From Intestinibacillus massiliensis (GTDB taxonomy: Bacteria > Bacillota > Clostridia > Oscillospirales > Butyricicoccaceae): a DNA stretch of 64,000 bases. Positions within the stretch are counted from its first letter, which is position 1. Each line of letters starts with the position of its first letter. The position numbers and the translations under genes are program-made. Shown here one piece after another: positions 57,846 to 64,000 of the stretch. The stretch covers positions 248,001 to 312,000 of the forward strand of contig JAJUJC010000001.1 of NCBI GenBank assembly GCA_029267335.1, in the 5' to 3' direction. The notes beneath the pieces were generated by a model, which made no database searches, was not told where the DNA came from, and was given only the letters and a program-made list of their open reading frames with translations.

Positions 57846-59034
57846 CGCTGCCGCCTCCGCTGATGATAAAGACCGGATTATTTGCAGTCATCATGGTGTA
57901 TCTGCCAACCGCTCTCCCGCGCGCCGCAGAGATCTGCACGACTTCGCGGTCGCCAAAGCCCAATTCTTCAAGCGCCGCCATCGCCTCTTGCAGCGTTTCG
58001 AGCGCGATCGCATTGATGACGACGCGTGCCGCGCGGTTTTTTTCGCGCACGATGCGGAGGATCTCGCGCAGCTGCCCCCCGCTGCCCCCGATGAACACGC
58101 GATCGGGCGCTGGTAACTCATGCAGCGCCGCAGGCGCCGCCCCATCCACCGGACAAATATTGTAGCCGCCGAGCTTCGCACGGTTGAGGCAGAGCAGCGA
58201 GACCGCCTCGGGATCGCGCTCGATCGCATACACCGTACCCTGTGCCGCGCGGCGCGCAAGCTCAAGCGTGACCGCGCCCGTGCCTGCGCCCACATCCCAC
58301 ACGGTGTCGTGCGGACGCACCGCGAGTTTGGCGGCGGATACCCAACGCACCTCTTCCTTCGTCATGGGCACATTGCCGCGCGTCAGCATATCGTCGCGCA
58401 CAGGTTCGCGCGCATCGACCGCGTCGTCGTGCTCCACGAGCAGCACTGCAAGATCGCCGCACGGCTCGTCCGCAAACATGCTCGCGGTTCCCGTAACGAT
58501 GCGCTCATCCGATGCGCCGAGATTTTCTCCGATCGCAACGAACACACCGCCCAGTCCCGCCGCGGTCAGCGCGCGGCATACGGTCTGCGCGGTCTGCGCG
58601 CCGCCAGTCAGTGCAAAAACGCGCTTGTGATAGCTGACCGCACCGAGCAGGCTGCCCTCGCGCCCATGCACGCTGCAAATATGAATATCATCATACTGTG
58701 TGCCAAGCTTTGCGCAAAAGTATTGCAGACTGGACACCCCACACAGCGTCGTGACCTCACCGTGCGCCGCAAGCTGCGCGTGCAGCCGTTTCGCTGCGCT
58801 GAAAAAGCCCGTGTCACCCGAAACCAATACCGCGACCGTGTCGACCTGCGCGGCACACGCGCACGCCGCAAGCTCTCCGATTGCGCAGACAACGCAGTCG
58901 GGACGAAGGGTGGACAATCCCTGCGCCAACCGTGCGGTCGAAAACACCGCGTCCGCCTCGAGCAGCGCACGCCGCGCATCGCCTGTCAGCAGCGCCTCGC
59001 TGCCCAGTCCCACACCAATAATAAAAAAGCGCAT
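57835..59034 (-). CDS. cbiET: Fused cobalt-precorrin-7 C5-methyltransferase / cobalt-precorrin-6B C15-methyltransferase (decarboxylating)
   Basis: A 399-residue two-domain enzyme. CbiE half (about residues 1-200): IIGVGLGSEALLTGDARRAL, VLVSGDTGFFSAAKRL. CbiT half (about 210-399): the segment VPMTKEEVRWVSAAKLAVRP and the SAM motif VWDVGAGTGAVTLELARRA (about 245-263), then VFIGGSGGQLREIL. Corresponds to CobL. It adds methyls at C5 and C15 and decarboxylates the acetate at C12. Precedes cbiA in the operon. Confidence 0.94.
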   Translation of the reverse strand: MRFFIIGVGLGSEALLTGDARRALLEADAVFSTARLAQGLSTLRPDCVVCAIGELAACACAAQVDTVAVLVSGDTGFFSAAKRLHAQLAAHGEVTTLCGVSSLQYFCAKLGTQYDDIHICSVHGREGSLLGAVSYHKRVFALTGGAQTAQTVCRALTAAGLGGVFVAIGENLGASDERIVTGTASMFADEPCGDLAVLLVEHDDAVDAREPVRDDMLTRGNVPMTKEEVRWVSAAKLAVRPHDTVWDVGAGTGAVTLELARRAAQGTVYAIERDPEAVSLLCLNRAKLGGYNICPVDGAAPAALHELPAPDRVFIGGSGGQLREILRIVREKNRAARVVINAIALETLQEAMAALEELGFGDREVVQISAARGRAVGRYTMMTANNPVFIISGGGSDAT

Positions 59035-59052
59035 GCGTTTCCTCTTTCTTCC

Positions 59053-60345
59053 TTATGCGTCCGCCGCCATTGCCGCGAGCGTCTCCTCTGCCGCCTGTAC
59101 GGTGAACGCGAGATCGTTCTGCGTGTGCGCAGCGCTGACAAACATCGCCTCAAACTGCGACGGTGCAAGATAGATACCGCGTGCAAGCATGCTGTTAAAA
59201 TAACGCGCATATCGCGCGGTATCTGCCGATTTTGCGTGTGCAAAGCAGGTCACCGCATGATCCGTGAAGTACGGGCACAGCAGCGAGCCGATCTGGTTGA
59301 CCGTCAGCGCAATGCCGTGCGCCGCCGCACTCTCCCGCAGATGCTGCGCAAGAAACGCCGCGCTCTGCTCCATCACGGTGTAGCACTCCGGATGATCACA
59401 CAGGATTTTGAGTTGGGTCACGCCCGCCGCCATCGCGACCGGATTGCCCGAAAGCGTGCCCGCCTGATAGACCGGACCGCAGGGCGCGACCTGCTCCATG
59501 AGCGCGCGGCTACCCGCATACGCGCCCACCGGCATGCCGCCGCCAATGATTTTTCCATAGGTAACGAGGTCTGCGCGCACGCCAAAATACTCCTGCGCGC
59601 CGCCTTTTGCCAGCCGAAAACCCGTGATGACCTCATCGAAAATCAACAGTGCACCGTGCTTGTCACACAGCGCGCGCAGCCCCGCAAGGAAGCCCTCCTG
59701 CGGGGCGACCACACCCATATTCGCCGCGACCGGCTCGACGATGATCGCCGCGACCTGTCCCGCATTAGCGTCGAGCAGCGTTTCGACTGAGTGAAGATCG
59801 TTATATTGTGCGATCAGCGTATCGCGCGCCGCGCCGCTCGTCACACCGCTCGAATCGGGCACGCCCTGCGTGAGCGCACCCGACCCCGCACCCACGAGCA
59901 TCGCGTCGGAATGGCCGTGATAGCAGCCTTCGAACTTGATGATCTTTTCACGACCGGTCGCGCCGCGCGCCAGACGCAGCGCGCTCATGACCGCCTCCGT
60001 GCCGGAGTTCACCATGCGCACCATCTCGATGTGCGGTACCATATCGACCATACGCTCCGCCATTTCGACCTCGAGCGCGGTTGGCGCACCGAACGACAGC
60101 CCGTCCGTCATGCGCTCATACACCGCTGCGAGAATATCGGGATGGCTGTGCCCGAGGATCATCGGCCCCCACGAGCCGATAAAATCAATGTATTCCTTGC
60201 CGTCCGCGTCGAGCACATGGCTGCCCAGTCCCTTTTGCAGAAACCGCGGCTTGCCGCCGACCGCGCGGAACGCACGCACCGGCGAGTTCACGCCGCCGGG
60301 CAGCACCTTGCAGGCGCGTTCAAACAGCTTTTCCGACACATCCAT
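59053..60345 (-). CDS. hemL: Glutamate-1-semialdehyde 2,1-aminomutase
   Basis: A 430-residue PLP enzyme making 5-aminolevulinate. It shows LPGGVNSPVRAFRAVGGKPR (about residues 15-34), FIGSWGPMILGHSHP, NSGTEAVMSALRLARGATGR, IFDEVITGFRLAKGG and the PLP Lys in VTYGKIIGGGMPVGAYAGS (about residue 265). Its ATG shares a base with the hemB stop (TGATG). The genes hemL, hemB, hemC and hemD here supply uroporphyrinogen III to both haem/sirohaem and cobalamin. Confidence 0.96.
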   Translation of the reverse strand: MDVSEKLFERACKVLPGGVNSPVRAFRAVGGKPRFLQKGLGSHVLDADGKEYIDFIGSWGPMILGHSHPDILAAVYERMTDGLSFGAPTALEVEMAERMVDMVPHIEMVRMVNSGTEAVMSALRLARGATGREKIIKFEGCYHGHSDAMLVGAGSGALTQGVPDSSGVTSGAARDTLIAQYNDLHSVETLLDANAGQVAAIIVEPVAANMGVVAPQEGFLAGLRALCDKHGALLIFDEVITGFRLAKGGAQEYFGVRADLVTYGKIIGGGMPVGAYAGSRALMEQVAPCGPVYQAGTLSGNPVAMAAGVTQLKILCDHPECYTVMEQSAAFLAQHLRESAAAHGIALTVNQIGSLLCPYFTDHAVTCFAHAKSADTARYARYFNSMLARGIYLAPSQFEAMFVSAAHTQNDLAFTVQAAEETLAAMAADA

Positions 60346-61328
60346 CAGCCGATGTCCCCCTTACGAATGGCTTCCGCAAGCTCGTTTGCAAAATAGGTAA
60401 TCAGAATATCTGCGCCTGCACGGAAGATGCTGACTGCGCTTTCGCACATCACACCGTACTCGTCGATCAGACCTGCTTTTGCCGTCGCTTTTATCATCGC
60501 GTACTCGCCCGAGACCGAATACGCCGCGATCGGCAGATCAAAGCGCTGTTTTGCTTCGTGCACGAGGTCTAGATAGCTCATCGCAGGCTTAATCATCAGA
60601 ATATCCGCACCCTCCAGCACATCCAGCTCGCATTCGCGCATCGCTTCTCGTCCGTTGTGCCAGTCCATCTGATAGGAGCGGCGATCTCCGAACGACGGCG
60701 CAGAGCCTGCGGCATCACGGAACGGACCGTAGAAAAAGGATGCGTATTTCGCCGCATAGGACATAATTGGCACATTCTGGAAACCGCTTTCATCCAGAAC
60801 TTCGCGGATCGCCTCGACACGACCGTCCATCATATCAGACGGTGCGACCATATCCGCACCTGCCTGTGCGTGGCTCAGTGCGGTCTTGGCGAGCACCTCG
60901 AGCGTCTTGTCGTTGTCGACGTCGTGTCCGCACAGGATGCCGCAATGCCCGTGCGAGGTGTATTCACACATGCACACATCGGTGATGACGTAAAACTCCG
61001 GATCGAGCGCCTTGATCGCACGAATGCCCTGCTGCACGATGCCGTCTGTCGCCCAGGCACCCGAACCGATCTCGTCCTTATGCTCCGGCAGTCCAAACAG
61101 AATGACCTTACTCACGCCGCTCGCCTTGGCGCGGTCGAGCGCACGATAAAGCTGATCAGGGCTGTAATGATACTGCCCGGGCAGCGACGGGATCTCCTCA
61201 TAGATCCCCTGCCCCTCGCGCACGAAAATCGGCCAAATCAGGCTTTCGGGCGACAAACGGGTCTCGCGTACCATTTTACGCAGCGAAGGTGTGCGCCGCA
61301 GGCGGCGCGGGCGAATACTTTGTTCCAT
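60345..61328 (-). CDS. hemB: Delta-aminolevulinic acid dehydratase (porphobilinogen synthase)
   Basis: A 327-residue enzyme condensing two 5-aminolevulinates to porphobilinogen. It shows RRLRRTPSLRKMVRETRLSP at the N-terminus, the zinc cysteines in DVCMCEYTSHGHCGIL (about residues 116-131), the catalytic Lys in MSYAAKYASFFYGPFRDAA (about 192-210) and MIKPAMSYLDLV. The three-cysteine site indicates a zinc-dependent form. Lies 1 bp after the cobA-hemD fusion. Confidence 0.97.
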   Translation of the reverse strand: MEQSIRPRRLRRTPSLRKMVRETRLSPESLIWPIFVREGQGIYEEIPSLPGQYHYSPDQLYRALDRAKASGVSKVILFGLPEHKDEIGSGAWATDGIVQQGIRAIKALDPEFYVITDVCMCEYTSHGHCGILCGHDVDNDKTLEVLAKTALSHAQAGADMVAPSDMMDGRVEAIREVLDESGFQNVPIMSYAAKYASFFYGPFRDAAGSAPSFGDRRSYQMDWHNGREAMRECELDVLEGADILMIKPAMSYLDLVHEAKQRFDLPIAAYSVSGEYAMIKATAKAGLIDEYGVMCESAVSIFRAGADILITYFANELAEAIRKGDIG

Positions 61329-61329
61329 A

Positions 61330-62811
61330 TTACGATCCCTCCAGAATACAGGCGATCATGTCGTCGATCGTGGCATTTTTCGCCGTGATGATGTTCATGC
61401 CATAGGTTTTCGCCGCCGCTGCGGTCGCGTCCCCAATGCAAACCGCACGGAACGTGTTCACTGCGGCGTGCGGCGCAGACTGCACAAAAGCATGTACGGT
61501 CGACGCGCTAGTAAAGGTTACGAAATCGACCGTACCCGCCGCGATGTGCGCGGTCAGCGCATCGCTTTGCGCGCTGCGGTAGCGCGTTTCATAGACCGCA
61601 GCTTCGTCGTAGGCAACGCCGCCGGCGGTCAAAATTTCGGTCAGCTCGGGCGTGCCCTGTGCCGCGCGCAGGATGAGCACGCGCTCGTCCGCATGCACAA
61701 TATCGCACAAGCCTTGCGCCAGATGCTTCGCGTCGAAGTGCTCGGGCACATAGTCCGCGCGAATGCCGTATTCCGCGAGCGCTTTCGCCGTACCCTGTCC
61801 GATGCAGGCGAACCGGCAGCCATAGAGCGCGCGCAGGTCGGTGCCGTGGGCTTCGAGCGCGTGACGCATCGCGGGTACGCCCGCGGGACTGGTCAGCACA
61901 ACCCAATGATAGGCGCGCAGATCGTCGGGCAGCGGCGCCTCCGGCGTTTCGACGGTTTCGATGCACGGGTACTCGGTCACGCCCGCGCCCAGTGCGCGCA
62001 GCCGGTCTGCAAGCGTACCCGCACGTTCTCTGGGACGCGTCACGACGACGTGCTTGCCGTGCAGTGGCAGCTTACTGAACCAATCGAGCGTGTCTGCAAG
62101 GGTGCACACCTTGCCGACGAGAATAATCGCCGGGCTTTGCAGTCCCATTTCTTCGGTTTTGCGCTCGAGCGTGCCCACGGTCGCGACCAGACGGCGCTGA
62201 TTATACCGCGTGCCGTTTTCGACGACCGCTGCGGGCAGATCGGGCGGCGCGCCCGCCGCGAGCAGGCCGTTCATCACGAAGCCCAGTGCGCTTACCCCCA
62301 TCAGAAAGACCAGCGTGCCGCCGGTTTTGAGCAGGCTCTCAAAGTCGATATGCAGCTCGCCACCCCTTTTGGCATGTGCCGTCACGATATGCACCGACGA
62401 GCAGAAATCGCGATGTGTCACCGGTATGCCCGCATACGCAGGCGCAGACATCGCGGAGGTGACCCCGGGCACGACCTCAAACGGTACACCCGCCGTGACC
62501 AGCTCCTCGACCTCCTCACCGCCGCGCCCGAACAGATAGCAGTCGCCGCCCTTGAGTCGCACGACCTGCTTGCCCTCGCGCGCTTTTTCCACCAAAATTT
62601 CATTGATGCGCTCCTGCGGCACAGGGTGACGGTTGCTCTGCTTGCCGACATCGATGCGCTCGGCGTCGTCGGGAATCATTGCGAGTACATCCGCGCCGAC
62701 CAGACGGTCATATACGACCACTTCGGCATTTTGCAGTACCTCAGCACCGCGCAGGGTCAGCAGCCCTTTATCGCCCGGCCCCGCGCCGACCAAAATCACT
62801 TTTCCGTTCAT
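61330..62811 (-). CDS. cobA-hemD: Fused uroporphyrinogen-III C-methyltransferase / uroporphyrinogen-III synthase
   Basis: A 493-residue fusion. The SUMT half (about residues 1-245) has [49 protein letters not shown] and [19 protein letters not shown]. The uroporphyrinogen-III synthase half (about 250-493) has [32 protein letters not shown] and [11 protein letters not shown]. It cyclises hydroxymethylbilane and methylates the product to precorrin-2. Start chosen at the ATG followed by NGKVILVG. Such fusions are common in Clostridia. Confidence 0.95.
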   Translation of the reverse strand: MNGKVILVGAGPGDKGLLTLRGAEVLQNAEVVVYDRLVGADVLAMIPDDAERIDVGKQSNRHPVPQERINEILVEKAREGKQVVRLKGGDCYLFGRGGEEVEELVTAGVPFEVVPGVTSAMSAPAYAGIPVTHRDFCSSVHIVTAHAKRGGELHIDFESLLKTGGTLVFLMGVSALGFVMNGLLAAGAPPDLPAAVVENGTRYNQRRLVATVGTLERKTEEMGLQSPAIILVGKVCTLADTLDWFSKLPLHGKHVVVTRPRERAGTLADRLRALGAGVTEYPCIETVETPEAPLPDDLRAYHWVVLTSPAGVPAMRHALEAHGTDLRALYGCRFACIGQGTAKALAEYGIRADYVPEHFDAKHLAQGLCDIVHADERVLILRAAQGTPELTEILTAGGVAYDEAAVYETRYRSAQSDALTAHIAAGTVDFVTFTSASTVHAFVQSAPHAAVNTFRAVCIGDATAAAAKTYGMNIITAKNATIDDMIACILEGS

Positions 62812-63689
62812 GGTGTCTCCTTTCCCGCGCGCAGTCGCTGCGCGAGCGTGCTTCCGAGTTCCTCTGCCTGTGCGGATGTGCCGTCGATCGTACCAAACCG
62901 GACGATGCGCTCGTCCGCGCTGACATACATGCCGCGCAGGTGCAGGCGTTCTCCCTGCAACGTCGCATGCGCCGCTACGGGCGAGGAGCAGCCGCCGTCC
63001 AGTGTACGCACGAACGCGCGCTCTGCGAGCATGCAAAACCATGCGTTGTCGTCACGCCATGCCGACAGACAGGATGCATCGGCATCCGCACGCCCCTGCA
63101 CCACAATGATCGCCTGTCCGGCAGCGGGCAGAATCTCATCGACCGAAAAATAGCGGTCGATGCGCGCCTCCAGTCCCAGCCGATGCAGCCCCGCCGCCGC
63201 GAGCACGAGTGCGCTGTACTGCCCCTCGTCCAGCTTGCGCAGCCGCGTCTGCACATTGCCGCGCACCGGCTCGATCCGCGCCTGCGGATACAGCTTTTGC
63301 AGTTGGATGCGCCGTCGTGCGCTCGAGCAGCCGATGGGCTTGTCAAAGTTGAGCATGCTCACACCCTCGGGCAGAACGAGCACGTCGCGCACATCCGCGC
63401 GGGGCGATACCGCAACGAGCGGGAGATCGTCCGGTGTGTCCATCGGCATGTCCTTCAAGCTGTGCACCGTGAAATCCGCGCGGCCGTCGCGCAGCGCCGC
63501 GTCCAACTCCTTGACGAACAGCCCTTTTCCGCCGATTTTATCCAGTGTTTTATCTAAAATCTTGTCTCCGGTCGTTTTCATCGTCACAAGCGAGGTTTCA
63601 TAACCCGCCGCATTAAGTGCGGAAATGACGTTTTCCGACTGCACGACCGCAAGGCGGCTTTCCCGACTGCCGATTTTAATGACTTTCAT
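62808..63689 (-). CDS. hemC: Porphobilinogen deaminase (hydroxymethylbilane synthase)
   Basis: A 293-residue enzyme polymerising four porphobilinogens. It shows IKIGSRESRLAVVQSENVIS, KGLFVKELDAALRDGRADFT followed by VHSLKDMPMD (about residues 57-85), SARRRIQLQKLYP, and the dipyrromethane-cofactor Cys in LDGGCSSPVAAHATL (about residue 232). ATG start inside the end of the precorrin-2 dehydrogenase gene (14-bp overlap). Confidence 0.96.
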   Translation of the reverse strand: MKVIKIGSRESRLAVVQSENVISALNAAGYETSLVTMKTTGDKILDKTLDKIGGKGLFVKELDAALRDGRADFTVHSLKDMPMDTPDDLPLVAVSPRADVRDVLVLPEGVSMLNFDKPIGCSSARRRIQLQKLYPQARIEPVRGNVQTRLRKLDEGQYSALVLAAAGLHRLGLEARIDRYFSVDEILPAAGQAIIVVQGRADADASCLSAWRDDNAWFCMLAERAFVRTLDGGCSSPVAAHATLQGERLHLRGMYVSADERIVRFGTIDGTSAQAEELGSTLAQRLRAGKETP

Positions 63690-64000
63690 GTGATACGCCG
63701 CCTTCCTGCTGTAAAATTTCGCGAATGCGCGCTGCTGCTTTCGCGGTCGCGGCATGATTGCTGCCGTCGGATACGACGCCTGCGGTCAGGCTGCCCGCCT
63801 GACACAGCGCGGGAAAATAAAAGGTGCTCTCCTCTGCGCAGTCCGCGACGCTGCACAAGATCTGAGCATGCTCACAGTCCGCCGCGATACGCGCATTGAC
63901 CGCACGGTCATCGGTCGCCGCGACGACGAGGAACGTCCCGACGAGATCGTCCGGCTCGTAACCGCGTACAAGATCGGGCGTCACACCGCGCGCTTCGGGC
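63676..64000 (-). CDS. Precorrin-2 dehydrogenase/sirohydrochlorin-forming protein, partial
   Basis: The gene enters from the right edge, and only about 107 C-terminal residues are visible. FLVVAATDDRAVNARIAADC is the NAD-binding segment of CysG-N/Met8p-type proteins (AATdd..lN..i). STFYFPALCQAGSLTAGVVS followed by SDGSNHAATAKAAARIREIL fits the same family (FPAl...g.l.vaisT.G.sP.la..iR..ie). It oxidises precorrin-2 to sirohydrochlorin, the substrate of CbiK. It heads the visible part of the hem-cob operon. Confidence 0.85.
   Translation of the reverse strand, partial: PEARGVTPDLVRGYEPDDLVGTFLVVAATDDRAVNARIAADCEHAQILCSVADCAEESTFYFPALCQAGSLTAGVVSDGSNHAATAKAAARIREILQQEGGVSHESH

Noticed and set aside
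1-64000. CRISPR arrays, rRNA and tRNA genes, complete insertion sequences
   Set aside because: No regularly spaced repeats, no cloverleaf sequences ending in the usual T-arm pattern and no transposase frame were seen on reading. A tRNA scan would be decisive, because a single tRNA could be missed by eye.

Overview
The window comes from a spore-forming member of the Clostridia. The evidence is the 3' half of a split sigma-K gene beside a serine recombinase, a SAM-I riboswitch, BglG/LicT-type antitermination, an anaerobic (CbiK/CbiC/CbiET) cobalamin pathway, Feo iron uptake and strong AGGAGG ribosome sites. The moderately high GC content and gene content suggest Oscillospiraceae/Butyricicoccaceae-like gut bacteria, but that placement is inference.

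1-24.5 kb is accessory DNA. A minus-strand sensory and sugar locus (0-8.7 kb) encodes a YesN-type response regulator, an RbsB-type lipoprotein, a LytS/YesM histidine kinase, an RbsA-like ABC protein that has lost its nucleotide-binding motifs, and an RbsC-type permease, followed by a zinc alcohol dehydrogenase and a GPH symporter. An SSS symporter and an SDR dehydrogenase follow (8.9-11.7 kb). At 12.4-15.1 kb lies a flavin/redox operon beside its probable MarR regulator, with four copies of one palindrome. At 15.1-18.6 kb is decayed DNA with a chimeric pseudogene and a damaged arsenic operon (arsR, truncated permease, ACR3). HxlR and IclR regulators, a split transketolase and a cupin come next. 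At 22.8-24.8 kb a large serine recombinase abuts the 3' half of sigK, and the AATGA core known from the Bacillus skin element sits exactly at the junction.

24.9-47 kb is mostly housekeeping. It holds a two-gene ThrE-type exporter, a two-gene acyl-CoA dehydratase activase system, AzlCD, metK under a SAM-I riboswitch, a divergent DtxR-family regulator and feoAB, a Gfo/Idh dehydrogenase, an AraC regulator, and an amino-sugar PTS operon (EIIA, EIICB, a CBM9-like protein, nagB). That operon starts with a ribonucleic antiterminator (RAT). The convergent licT-ptsI operon carries a near-identical RAT, so the antiterminator very probably controls the PTS operon and its own synthesis together with Enzyme I. 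An AarF/UbiB kinase-like protein with a phasin-like partner follows.

47.2-64 kb is one long, tightly overlapping minus-strand tetrapyrrole/cobalamin operon. In transcription order it reads: precorrin-2 dehydrogenase (partial), hemC, cobA-hemD fusion, hemB, hemL, cbiET, cbiA, cobT, cobU, cobS, a short second CobU-like gene, cbiB, cobD, a phosphoglycerate-mutase-like metalloenzyme, cobQ, cobO, cbiC, cbiK. It covers glutamate-semialdehyde to uroporphyrinogen III/precorrin-2, cobalt insertion, several corrin-ring steps and nucleotide-loop assembly. hemA and the remaining ring genes (cbiD, F, G, H, J, L) are not in the window.

The observations I rate highest are the sensory operon built around a motif-less ABC ATPase, the sigK/recombinase junction (which may place the whole left third of the window inside a large excisable skin-like element), the self-regulated licT-ptsI circuit, and the paired CobU-like proteins plus PGM-like enzyme in the cobalamin operon.
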